Positions 21,544 to 33,479 of a stretch of 64,000 nt of DNA are shown here, piece by piece. This DNA is from Sordaria brevicollis (taxonomy: Eukaryota > Ascomycota > Sordariomycetes > Sordariales > Sordariaceae). The DNA is taken from contig JAUTDP010000006.1 of assembly GCA_033439795.1 (NCBI GenBank), positions 2,294,001 through 2,358,000 of the forward strand, given 5' to 3'. The first letter of the stretch is position 1. Each line of letters begins with the position of its first letter. The position numbers and the translations under genes are program-made. Below the pieces are notes generated by a model that was not told the origin of the DNA, did not search any database, and saw only the letters and a list, made by a program, of their open reading frames with translations.

Positions 21544-24500
21544 TCAAGTCCTCGCAGTCTCGTAGTTATGGTGTTGGCGCTGCCCAGCAAACAAATCCAT
21601 ATCAATCTCCTCCTCCTCCACTTCATACTGCTGCTTGCCCTTGTCCCTCGAGTCTCTAGAATCCCTCAAAGCCAAGTCATAAATCCCAGCCCCTCCCACA
21701 CCCTTCAATACATCCGGCACCTTTGGTCCTCCATACCGCTCATACTCCCTCTCTCGATCTCTTTCCAGTTGCGAGTTACCGTTACCGTTGCCGTTGCCGC
21801 TGTAATTGGTATTTCGATCTCCACGGTCTTGATACCCAGACTGACGATATCCATCCCTATCCCTACCCTGGCCTTGGTGTCCATGGTCATGGTCCTGATG
21901 CTGTCCGTGATACCGCCCAGCCATAGCCTCCGCAGCCTCCATCTTAAACTGGTGCTCAAACCTATCTCTATCTCTCGCTTCGTTGATGGCTGCGTAGGCT
22001 AGATCGGGCCCGTGTCCTGACTTGGAAGGTTTGAGGGTGGTCGGTTCGGTGAAGTATTTACCTGAGTCGGCGCGGGAAAGGGGGGGTTCTCTTCTGCTGC
22101 TGCCATCTTCCTCTTCGTCTGACGGGGTGTAGTGGTTGCGAGGACGGGTTTGGTGGTGAGATTGGGTGGTGCTGTATTCTGGTTCGACGGGTCTGGTGTT
22201 GCTACTTGGGCTTTCGGAATCGTATTGTTCGCGGAGAGTAAGTTCGTGAGATTTGGGGGCCATGGGAGCGCTGGAGGGTGCGGTGTCGGGTCGCCACTTG
22301 AGGGCTTCCCTCAGGATCGAGTCCTTGAGTGGTGTTGAAGCGGCATCGGTATCACCTGAAGGAGCGGTGGAGATGAAGGATGTCGAAGAAATTCTGGGGT
22401 CGTGCTGCTGAAGAGCTTTCTTTAGCATTTCTTCTTCGCGTGACAATGGAGACTCGCCCACGTCAGAATCCGTGTAGCTACTTGCCTGCTGTCTATCGGC
22501 GTACGACGACGGAACAGTCAAGTTGCTTGGCTCTTGATAAGTACTGCTATTTCCTCCCCACGGACGCAGATGGTGTCTGAATCTCGCAGGGTCATCATAC
22601 CCGCCATCGCTCGGGAGAGGAGAAGGTGGCGATCGACCCCGAGGAGGATACCAGTGCTGGTCTTCCGACGGTGCGGGAGAGATGGCATCTTGACGACCCC
22701 TTCCAATGCCACCGCCGCCAACGTTACTGCTGAAGTAATCCCATTCGCGATTTGACGGCGAGTCAACAGTCTTGATGATCTTCGGCACTCCGTTTGTCGG
22801 CTCTGTGCCAACCAGGTACTCCTGATGCCTGTAGCCATCATCGACTGACACCGAGTCTGGATTATGATAGCTGTACTGGCTTTGCTCCACCGGCTCCGGT
22901 TCAGGGAACATATCCAGCAAGTCCATCGCTTGCCTTCTCTTGCGCGGGTTCGGGTCCAGGCAGATATTCACAATCTCGACATACCAATCCGGTACATCAG
23001 TGACCTCCGGACCTATCCTCAGCGGGCGTCCATGAGCCTCAGGCTCGTCTTCCTGCGTTGCCAGGGCCCAGAGAACCATGCCCAGCTGGTAAAGGTCCGA
23101 CTTGACGCCGATGTACATCGATATCCTTTGGCTGCTCTCAATCAACGGCGTCGCCTCGGGAGGCTCCCATCCTACCGGGCAGCCGCGGCGGTTGATGTCG
23201 ATAATCTTGGCGTTCCACTCGTTATTGATGACGATATTGGAAAGCGTAAAATCCCCCTGGACGAACCCTGCCTCGTGAATGTCCGCTAGACCGCTAACGA
23301 TCTGACGCGCCCATCTCTCACGTGTAGACCATGGTAGTCCGCCCTGAAGCTGGTAGTCGTAGATGATGTCGATCAAGGCCCCATGCTCAGCAAAGCTAAT
23401 CAGGAGCCCTTTGACGTGCTCACCAGACTCATCGACGATGACACCATAGAACTCGATCACGTTCTCCGCGGCATGCAGACGGTTGAGCGCGTTGATCTCG
23501 TAGAGGAACTCATCGACTGTGTCCGGACCCGGGATCTCTTTCTTGATCAAGGTCTCGCCGTTAACGCGTACTTTGTAGACAAAGCCGGAAAGGTGGGAGT
23601 CGAATTCGACTTCGGATTCTTTGATGCGCCGGCAGCGCATGTGCTGGATCATGCGCACCGTTGGGTAGCTGATGATTTCCTGGTGATCACGGACTTGGTG
23701 TTAGTACCTATGGTGTGAGTTTGTGTATTCAGATAGCAGGAGAACTCACATTAACGTCCTCCACCACATGCACATGCAGCCTCCCATCCGTAGTCTGAAG
23801 CTTCAGGTTCGTAACGGTAGGGTAAAACTGGATATCCGCCAAACTATCCCTTATAGCCTCGTATATCCTCGAACTCTTGTCGCGCTGGAACTTGATATCG
23901 ACTAGCTCCTCCTCCAACGAGCCCTCTTGTGCATCACGGTAGTCCAGCGATATTGTCACTCTGCGCCAGAGTGACTCGTGCTGGCGGTATGTCACAAAGA
24001 ACTTCTCCCTCTTGGACTTGTCGCGAAAGTGCATGGACAGGTTGAGGATCCATATTTTCTCTAGCTCGTCGTGTATCATGTTGTGGTACTGAGAGGATGT
24101 TATCGAGTGCGCATCGCAGTCCGAGACGGCAACGTCTGATCCACCTGCATGAACATGAGAAAGACCAGGAGCTCGCAATAGACGGTTTTGTTGGTCGTTG
24201 TGTATCCTGTCGAGTTCTTCCTCTAGCTCATGTCCGTTTAGCGCTCGACTGTTCCCCGTAGCATGCTCCTGAGGGATGGCAGGCAACGAAGGAACAGAAG
24301 AGTCCGCGTGCGAGATATGTGAAGAGCGGCCGAAGTGGTGATGAAAGTTTGGCGCGCTACTCCTAGGAAGTGAGCCGGCTACACCCAATCCAACCTGAGA
24401 TGCCGATGCACTGTTTGTCGCATGCATGCGTCTATCGACTGAAGCAGCTCTGCGCTCGGCAGGGGTGGGTTGTACAGGTTGGAGATGGTCGCGTTGTTCG

Positions 24501-24922
24501 GACTGTTGTCTCTTGAATGTCTGAGCTCGAGGAAGGCCGGGAACCACCTTTCGAAAGTTTCGGCGAATGGTGCCTTGTTTGTTTGAGCCTCCGTCATCGT
24601 GCTGCTGCTGCTGCTGTTGTGTTTGTGAACCCGGACTCGTGGTTGCAGTGTTTCCCTCTTCTTCGTGTCCAGGTCCATGTCCTCCTGCTCCCGATCCCGG
24701 TTCCGTTGCTGCTGTTCCTGCTGATCCCAATCCTAATCCTGGCCCGGCATCATGGGCACCTTGACCACCAACACCACCACCACCGTCTTTATGATCCCGC
24801 CAGAGATGCATTTTTTGCCACCAGTTGCTGTTGTTGTGTGGGGGCCAATCGCCATCTGCAGGTACAAATTCTGATGCTGGGTTCTGTAGAGCTAGGGGAA
24901 GCTGCGGTTGTACCTGAGCCAT
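21544..24922 (-). CDS. Atypical fungal protein kinase with disordered flanks
   Basis: Exons 24922-23750 and 23679-21544 give 1,102 residues. The 70-nt intron has donor GTGAGT, branch TACTAAC and acceptor CACCAG, and both sides are in phase 0 (VVEDVN joined to EIISYPTV). Residues 1-230 are disordered and rich in Gly, His and Gln, with a short Q run. Residues about 280-390 form a conserved pre-kinase region. The kinase fold spans about 410-680: GFVYKV, an LIKK lysine (437 or 438), catalytic-loop QGDFTLSN (D534, N539), and IIDINRRG in place of DFG (D552), then WEPPE in place of APE. The tail is a long Ser/Pro/Asp-rich disordered region. The core catalytic residues are present, so activity is plausible, but the glycine loop and DFG are altered. 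Substrate and pathway are unknown; similar kinases are common in filamentous fungi. Confidence 0.87.
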
Positions 24923-26148
24923 AAAGACCTTTGGGTGTTAAAGAGGGTAGAAAGTTGACCCAGAGGGCTGTAAGAGAGAGGACTAAAAAGACATATATGG
25001 TCAGCACTGTGAGTCAAAAGGAACTGAAGAGACTTCAAAATAAGCCAGGCACCTTGTGCAACCCTGAAATTACTTGGTGGCGAGAAAGGCAGCTTCTGGC
25101 CTGGCGCAGAACCAGCCTCAATCTCTTTTCCGACCTCCTAACGGCCTATCGGCTAGACCTTCTCGGGCCAAACTAAAAGACCATAAGGATCGCCGCGAAA
25201 AAAGAAGTTGTATCACCAGTTGGCCCCAGGGGTAATTTGGCTTGGAAGATGCAACGAAGCAAGCAAGATGGCGCAACCTTACATTAAAGACAAGCAATTA
25301 TGCAGACTGCCGGCGTGAACACCATTAGGCGCCGTATATCCAACAACTATGACAGCGCTTGGTGAAGTAGTTGTCGTTGCTGTTCAAAGACGCCATACAA
25401 AGAAACCCAGTTGATGAAACCAACAGGTGCGTTGAGTTTCTCTTTTGCTTTCTCAGTTGTCGGGTGGGAAAGGTTCTTGTGGTTGGTGATAATTCCCCGC
25501 CTCGCCTCCCCAGTCAAAAGTCGATTAGTCCAGGGCTGTGTCGAAGGTGTTGCGGGTCGGATAGCTACGTTGTGTTGTGTGTTTGTAGCTGTGAACCGGA
25601 ACACGAGGATGCCTTGTAGATAACGTGAGCTCGAAAGCTGTTGGAGGGGTTGTGTCTGTTACCGAGTTAACCGTGATGAATGTTGATAAACGCCGTGCCT
25701 GTGTGCTTGGTTGCGCCTCTTTCACGTTCACACAATAAGATCGGGGATATTTGGCAAGGTATAAAGGCATAAAAGGTGGGATATAAGGATTTGTGACCTA
25801 GGAAAGCATGGAAGTTCCAAGGATTCGTTCTGCGGGGGTGTTGGAGAGTGGATGTGGAGGAGGATGGAGTGATGATACTTTTTGAAGCTCACCCGTTCTA
25901 CCTTTCAGCTTTCATCATGAGACCCTCCATCAGATCGTCCTCCAACCGCCGTGATTTGGTTCTAGTTGCAACCCTCAAGGTGCCTGGCCTGACTGTCCTA
26001 TGCTGACTCTGACTATCGGTTCTTGCCATTGGACCATATTGGGGATCTTTGGACAGCAATCGTGATGTGCAAAACGGCCGTACGTACAACAAATAGACGC
26101 CAATACTAAACACAAGCTACAGCCACCTGAGGCTGCCTGAGATGGATC
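24923..26148. other. Kinase promoter and intergenic region
   Basis: Upstream sequence of the minus-strand kinase gene, ending at the copia target-site duplication. Only short unsupported frames are present. Composition is ordinary until the element begins. Confidence 0.5.
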
Positions 26149-26153
26149 CCTCC

Positions 26154-26347
26154 TGTCAGATTGTATGGGGGAATTGATTAATTCTGTGTATTTATGTGTA
26201 ATTGCGGAGAATGGGATTCTAGAGCTCTAGTCGGGGGAGCTGGGGGTATCCCTTATTTGCCAAAACCTTCTGGGTGGCTAGTAGTACTGACCAATTATAT
26301 ATTAGTCTATATTATTTTGGCCCAGAATACTATTTTGGAATTTAATA
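26154..26347 (-). repeat. 3' LTR (left copy)
   Basis: 194 bp, colinear with 31507-31700 without length change. Its first half (outer side) retains G and C, while its last half has many TpA changes relative to the right copy, such as AATTATATATTAG versus AGCTGTATACTGG. Confidence 0.95.
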
Positions 26348-26399
26348 TACCCCTTTACTCGAAGACCATTTCGATTACCCTTTTAGGGTCGAGAGTAAA

Positions 26400-29300
26400 A
26401 CTATTTACACATTTCCTATTCCCTTTAGTTAATTTACCGTTGCTTTTCCTACTATAATACCCAAATACTTATCCAAATCCTCTATTTTTAGAATCTTTTT
26501 ATTATTACTTATTATAACCGGCTATAATAGTTTTATAAATATCCTTAATAATTCTTTAAACTTCTTATACTTTAGTATTTTAAATACTTTCGTTAGTTTA
26601 TTTGCGGGTATTTCCTTTATTTTTAAGTAATTAATTTTAAGGGTCTCCTTTTCGATAATTTCTTTTCGAAGTTAATATCGATAGATATCGATATATTTTA
26701 TTTTAATAATAAAGGTAGGAATTTCCTTAATAAGTATTCTAATAGTTTATTAATTATTATATTTTATAGTAGGGATAGAATTATTAAATAATTTTATACC
26801 TAAAGTTTTAATAAATCGGTTAATAAATAATATTTCTTTAATAACCTTCTTAATAGTATAAAATTTTACTTCTATTATTAACGTCGCAATAGCGGTTTAT
26901 TTAGTAATATTTTAATAAATGAATTTATTATATAATTTAATTATAAATCCTTAAGAGTTTTTACGGTTTATTTTATTATTAGTAAACGAGGCGTTTAAAG
27001 TTATTTCGAATTGGTTATTACCTTTATAATATAAGTACTAATCTTTAATTGTACGAAGGTAATAAATAACCTTTTTACTAGTATTATAGTATTTTAAATT
27101 AAAATTGTAATTAAAACGAATTAATTAATTAATTAAAAAAGTTATATTTAATTGCGTATTAATAGCGGCGTATAATATAAAACCTACGTTAATTTAGTAA
27201 TTTTTAATTTTAATATAATTAGCTAATTTATCGAAGGGTAATAATTCTTATTATTTTATTGGTATTATAGTAGGTCTATAAGTAAATTTCAATAATTTAT
27301 TAATTTTTTTAATATAAATTTCTTAAGATAATTAGATTTTTCTTATTTTATAATTACGGATAATTTTAATATTTAGGAACTATTATAATTCTTTACTACT
27401 TATTAATTAATATTTTAATTATAATAGGTTAATATATTCTTTAACCTAATCCTTATATTCCTTTAGGTAAATAAAAACGATATCGTTAATATAATATAAT
27501 ATAAATATTCTTTCCTTTTTTATAATATATAAATCCTCGGGAATAATTTTAAATTCTATACCCTTAAACGTTTTATTCAATTCCCTTTACTATAATAAAG
27601 GGGCTCGTCGGAAGCTATAAAGCGCTTTTAATAATTTAAGAACTTTTCTTTTTACTTAATATCTTAATAATATATATATATAAATTTCTTTATCGATTAT
27701 AGCGTTTATAAAGGCGTTTACCGCATTCTATTAAATAAATTCTATATTAAAACGAATTATTAGTACGACGATAATTCGGAAGGATTTTCCCGCTAGGGTA
27801 AAAGTATAAGTATTAACGCTTATCTTACGTTATTAATTTCTTCGGATTATTAACCTAATTTTAACCTTATTTAAAATATTATTTTTATTAAATTTATAAG
27901 TATATACTTATATATAATTAAGGATTTATTTCCCTTTAGTACGAAGGATATTTTAGTCGACCTTAATTTAAATTTTTATATCCTTATAATTATTAAAATA
28001 AATTCGTTTTATTTTACGAAACTTCTCGTTAAGAAGGTGATTTTCGAAGTCGTAATAACTCTTTAATACCTCCGAGAAGTTACGGCGGTATAAATTATTT
28101 AATTTACCGTATTTAATTAATAACCGTTATACTTTTGCCTTTATAACCGTTCTAATAGTTATTTTTATTATTAATTGTAATAGTCTTCTTATTAAGAAAA
28201 TACTCTCTTATAACTTTGGTTTTCGAAAGTATTTATCGATTATTTAGTCTAATATAACGCCCGTATATAGGGTTATTATATACGAAGGAGGGGTATTTAA
28301 CGGCGTTAAATATAGATTTATAATAAAGTTAATAACTATTTTATTCGGCCTTATAATTTCGTAAATATCCCCGGCCTTAATCTTTTGGGCGGTTTTTTAC
28401 TAAGAATTTAGGGTTTCCTCTTCGAATATTATATTTAGAAGAAGTTCGACTTTGGTATCTTTTAAGTAGGGATTCGCTAATACCCTTTAATTTAAATCCT
28501 ATTTATTTATTTTATTTAGCTTTTTAACGAATTCTTCGGTAATTATTATTTTTAAAATTATTAAGTCTTTTTTAATATTAATCTCGTTAAGGGAGAATTT
28601 AACGCGTTTATTAAATATTACATTGCGTATTTAAATAATTTACTTCGTAACGGGGTTCTATATACAATATATTAAGGAAGCGTTATATTCGATTAAATAG
28701 CCGATCTACGCTCTAAGGAAATATTTTTAGCGACGTTTCTCTTTTTTTTATACTATATTAATTATAAAATATATTTTGTACTTATATATTCGAAGGTAAT
28801 TAATATTTAATCGTTATAATTTTTATTAATTATATTATTAAATAATATAAGTATAAAAGCGTTTATATAAGGATTTCTAATTATAGAAGTATTGAAGTAA
28901 CCGGTTTAGTAAGTAAATTATTATATATATAATTTCTAATTATAAATCGATTGGAAATTTTAAATTATTCTTTATAATATTATATTATTATTTTATTATA
29001 CCCCTTAAACGTTCTATTCTATTATTTTATTTTTAAATATTAAGAATAGAAGGTTTAAGTAATATATTTCTTATTCCGAATTTAATTAGTATTTTTCCTC
29101 GGTTGAATTTATTATTATATTTAAAGGTTTTAACTTTAACGTTATATCGATATACTAATATATTTATATAATTATATAAAATCGAGGTAATATTAGTAAA
29201 TATCCGGTTCGAAAAGTAATAATCCTATATATATTTAAATTATTAATAAATAATAAGTATAAAGTATCGGTATTTATTAATACTTTTATCGAATTCGAAG

Positions 29301-31450
29301 AAATCTATTATAAAGCGTTACTTTAATTTATATTTACGGTTTTAAAGGATTCGCTGTATTTAACGTCGTATTTTTACTATAATATAAGTATTGTATTCGA
29401 TTATTAATATCCTTTTTAAAAATACCGTAGAGGGGAGATCGTTCGAAGGCTCTTCGGTCGAATTAGAATTTATTATAACCGTATTATCCGTATCCTTCTT
29501 CTTAATTAAAATATTTCGTAATTATATTCTATTAACGTTTTATAAATATTCGAATATTTAGGGATTAGGGTAATCGAATTAATAGTATTATATTTTAGCG
29601 GTTTAAATCGATAATTTTTTCGTATAAAAATTAATTTAATATCGCCGCGCTATAAATATTAATTTAATAAATAATATAAATAAATATTTTAGGACCGTTT
29701 AATTAAGGATAATATTTAAAGAATAAAAAAATAATTTATTAATTCTCTTTAAATAATTATTTAAAGGTCGATAATTTTAGTAGAAACTTTATTTTCGTAG
29801 TAGGAAGAAAGAAACGAAATTAATAATGAAATTAAAATAAAATACAACTTCTTTTAATTATAATTTTAAATTACTTTTTTTACTTTTAATAACGACGTTA
29901 ATTTCCTTAAAACTTTAAATTTCAATACGGGAATTACCTATTTATAAATAATTATTTAAATCGGTATAACGAAAATAATAAAAACGAATAATTTTATTAA
30001 ATATATAAAAAAAACTCCCCGAATTTAAAATAATTGAATTTTTAAGGGGATATTCTTTTCGTTTATTTCCGTTACCAATTTAGAAAGTTGCTTTATATTC
30101 CTCTTTAAGGAGTTACGTAAATTTAAATTTTACCGTTTTAATAGCTTTCTCTTTAATAATTTTAATTTTTTTAATTAAATTAACGTCCTTCGCGATATTA
30201 ATTTTAATAATTCGCGTAATAGAGGAATATAATTTAAAAGCTTTAAATTTAACGTTTAAATTTATATATTAATACTCTTTAAAAGAGTAAAATCTTTTCT
30301 TATATATTTTATATACGGGGAAATCCTTACTTTTACCCTTCTTATTTTTCGAATTTTATTTCTTATACGTATTTTCGGAATTATCCGACGTTTATTTTCG
30401 TTTATTTATATTGCTTTTAAGCTTCTTATATTTACTTTATTAACGAACGTCCTTATTATTAGTTTTTTAATAATTATTAGTTTTATTATTATTATTAATA
30501 TAATAATAAATTTAACCGTCGATTTCGATAGTAAATGCCCTACGATTATTTTTACCTACGGGGGTTATAATACTACGGCGATTATTTATACTCTACCTTT
30601 TAAAGTCTTTATATATTTTTATATATTTTAAAGTATTATTTTCTATTTTATTATTAAATTTCTATATTATATCGGCGTAATTAAGTCGGATAATTTTAAT
30701 AATAGTACGGAAGTTATTATATTAGGATATAGCGTTTATATATTCTTTAACTCTTTTAGTAATACCGTTATTTATAATTATAGTTTAATTTTAGAATTAA
30801 ATATTAAAATTAGTCGGTTCCTTTCGAAGGATTACGATATTATTAATATAGGCCTTACGGGTATTAACGAATTTATTAGTAATATTATATTAGGTTCCTT
30901 ATTTAAAAAGGTTATATTAAATTTAAATATCCTATTCTTCCTTTATAACCGAATTTTAAAATTTATAATTAATTAAAAATTTTATTTAAATTTTTATAAC
31001 TTTATCCCTAATTTCGAATTTTAATTAATCTTTCTTTTTATTAAGGTAAATAATTTTAGCGTTATAGTAAAATTAGAAATTATTTAAATCTTCTTCAATA
31101 AGGATTTTATTAATTAAAATATTATTTTAATAATAGTAAAGAATTTCGACGGTTTTTCTAACTTTATTTATCGTAGTACGAAGGAGATTAGTTTTAAAAA
31201 GATATAATTCTTTATTAATTATTTCGATACGGAATTTAATAATTAATTTAAGAGGGAAATTACCGGATTTAAGGTAGAGAAGTTCGCGGGGTACGTCGAT
31301 TTCGCCTAAGAATTAAGCTTTAATAATATTAGAATCGTATTTAGTCTATAATATCTCCTCCTAACGGACTTAATTATTATTATCGGTAAAGAAAGGGTTA
31401 TTATTAATTATTTTATTAATTTACTTTAAAAAAAATATTGTAATAGTAAT
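26400..31450 (-). pseudogene. Relic gag-pol reading frame of the copia element
   Basis: No intact frame remains. Reading the minus strand from about 31450 downward, recognisable stretches are a protease region at about 29880-30035 (SIILNSGS, then YTDLNNYL) and a reverse-transcriptase active site near 27480 followed by hydrophobic residues. Stops fall mostly at former CAA, CAG or TGG codons, and D-to-N changes fit G-to-A mutation. The exact limits of gag, integrase and RNase H could not be resolved. Confidence 0.75.
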
Positions 31451-31506
31451 AGTAGTATTATTATTATTGTTGGTATTGATGGTAATAGGTATATTAGACT
31501 GTTAAT

Positions 31507-31700
31507 TGTTAAATTGTATAGGGGAATTGATTAATTCTATATATTTGTATATAACTACGGAGAATAGGATTCTGGAACTCTAGTCGGGGGAGTTGGGGGT
31601 ATCCCTTATTTACCAAGACCTTCTGGGTGGCTGGTAGTGCTGACCAGCTGTATACTGGTCTATACTGTTTTGGCCCAGAATACCACCCTGGAATCTGATA
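31507..31700 (-). repeat. 5' LTR (right copy)
   Basis: 194 bp. Its last half (outer side, about 31580-31700) is nearly free of RIP changes, while its first half (inner side) shows them, such as TATATATTTGTATATAAC versus TGTGTATTTATGTGTAAT in the left copy. Confidence 0.95.
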
Positions 31701-31705
31701 CCTCC

Positions 31706-32788
31706 CTAGGCTCTCTTTTACCCCTGGCCGGCTGTTTCTTGGCCTTGCCCCGGAGTGCCTGAGTGCCTGGTCCGGGGGCCGTTTTTGAGGCCAACTTCAG
31801 GTCCCCGTCTGTCTCCATGAACCGCCTCAACTTGCTGCTCCTGTTACATATCTACATTATGCATCCTCGAAGGCGTACATGACATCCTTTGGTTCTCGTT
31901 TGTCTTTCTCGCCCAGGTCTCGTGTCCTGAGGCCTTCCTTTCGGGATTCCTGCAGACAAGACAAGTCTTCCTGAAGGAAAAAGGAAGGGTGGCAGTGGGA
32001 TGATGACAGGCCGATTCTCCCATTGACGGAGGCTGTGCTGTGTCTCGAAAAGGTGTGAGCCCGCACGGGGGCTGGGTGCATTTCCCAGTGGAGTTTAAGA
32101 CCGTGACGTGTAACCAAGGGTAAAAGTATGGGCAGCCAGTGAGAGGCCGGCGCATGCCTGGAACACTCCCAATTAACACATGCATGCCATCCATCTCATG
32201 GACTCCATGCCAGACATTGGGTGTTGCCCATGCGTGGGTCTTTGGGTTACTCTCCGGTAGGGCATGGCAGGGCAGAGAGAGAGACGTTGGAGCTTTTGTT
32301 GAAGCATGTTCGGCGGGTAGCTTTGCCAGACAGCCATACAAGAGGGGAGACAGGTTTCAAAATTGTCGTTCTCCATGCCTGATTTACCGGCCGGTGACTC
32401 TTGTATGCCATAGAGACCGAAAGTGGATTGACATCTCGATCTGGAGAGAGAGAGAACTGACCTCACCATGTTTCTTTGAGCATCATGGATACGGCGCTTA
32501 TTTCATATCAAGAGTAAACAAAAACAGACCCCGTGCCGTGATCATCATCTGAGGGGTAGTTTAACCGCTAACGCGCGAAGCGAGCCTGGAGAGAGAAAAG
32601 GAGGGGTTCATCTCTGACACAAGAAAGGGAACCCAAGAAAGAGAGAAAAGGGAAGATCGGAGGAGCTCCATCTCTCAGCTCCAAGCTTTCAAGAAAAATG
32701 GGGAAACAAGCAAGGGGGATGTTAGTGTGGGTGGATACAGTTCCCAGCCCTATAAAGGCACTGTTTCCCTTCTGGGCAACGGGTCGAC
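31706..32788. other. Unmutated spacer between two RIP islands
   Basis: This 1.1-kb stretch has normal GC content and joins the pre-insertion targets of the copia and Harbinger elements. It contains frames of up to 165 codons on both strands without motifs or splice support. An AG-rich run lies at about 32440-32660. Confidence 0.5.
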
Positions 32789-32791
32789 AGG

Positions 32792-32817
32792 GGGCGCGTT
32801 TGGTTCGATAAGCAAAA
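32792..32817 (+). repeat. Left TIR of the Harbinger element
   Basis: 26 bp identical to the reverse complement of 37417-37442, ending GATAAGCAAAA. Beyond this the two ends diverge, with only a short shared AACAGG block. Confidence 0.95.
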
Positions 32818-32900
32818 TTTCTGGTGTTTTCTAACAGGGGGGTAAGCGAGTACAAAGAGAAATCTGCAGTCTGTAATAGGGATTAGGTATTTTTTCTTAC

Positions 32901-32939
32901 TATATAGTAGCGCCTATAAGGTCTAGTAAGCGAAGCTAC
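32901..32939 (+). repeat. Subterminal direct repeat, left copy
   Basis: About 39 bp (TATATAGTAGCGCCTATAAG and onward to GAAGCTAC) resembling 37241-37277 in the same orientation, at roughly three quarters identity. It could be a transposase-binding site; that role is inferred. Confidence 0.6.
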
Positions 32940-33479
32940 ACAACTGGGGTCTACAATAGATCGAGATCCTTAATAATAACTTCGTTTTGTGAAACTATAG
33001 AGCCGTAATTACTATAACGGGTTCGATATTAAAACTATTTACAAATGGAAATATTATTTCAATAGCCAAGAGGCTCATCTACGTACTAGTATAATTACTA
33101 TTTTTTTTCTAAGTGTAATTATTAATCTAAGTGGGCGTAGAGACTTTAAAGGTAAAAGGGGGATATTAATAAGAGTATAAATAATAATCTATTATAATAA
33201 TTATTATAAACGAATAAATTATAATAATTATACTTTTAAATTTTTAATTTATATTATTATTTATAATAATAGAAGAGTATATAAAATAGTTAATAGAGAG
33301 TATAGTAAAGTATAATCGAATATATTTAATCGAATAAAATTAAATAGAGTAGAATCGGGTAGAATAAAATCGGGTAGAGTAAAATTAGGTATAAATATAA
33401 GTATTAATTTTATATTTTTATTAATTCGAATCCTTTATTAGTAATATTCTCTCTTCTTTTATTTATTATTTTATTATTT

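Larger units (their letters stand above)
26154..31700 (-). mobile_element. RIP-mutated Ty1/copia LTR retrotransposon
   Basis: The element is 5,547 bp with two 194-bp LTRs and a perfect 5-bp duplication CCTCC at 26149-26153 and 31701-31705. Each LTR begins TGTYARATT and ends AATYTRATA, a 9-bp inverted terminus whose usual final CA has become TA. Coding relics run on the minus strand, so the 5' LTR is the right one. A protease relic reads LNSG (from LDSG) near 30010-30035. A reverse-transcriptase relic reads YINDI (from YVDDI) near 27470-27500. Protease lying about 2.5 kb before reverse transcriptase leaves room for integrase between them, the copia order. Stops are everywhere in the interior and composition is TpA-rich. 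Confidence 0.93.

Noticed and set aside
31844..32552. Possible small genes between the copia and Harbinger elements
   Set aside because: Overlapping frames on both strands without motifs or introns; the interval is more simply intergenic.
32548..32600. tRNA-like GGGGTAGTTTAACCGC sequence
   Set aside because: No matching box B or acceptor-stem pairing could be found downstream.
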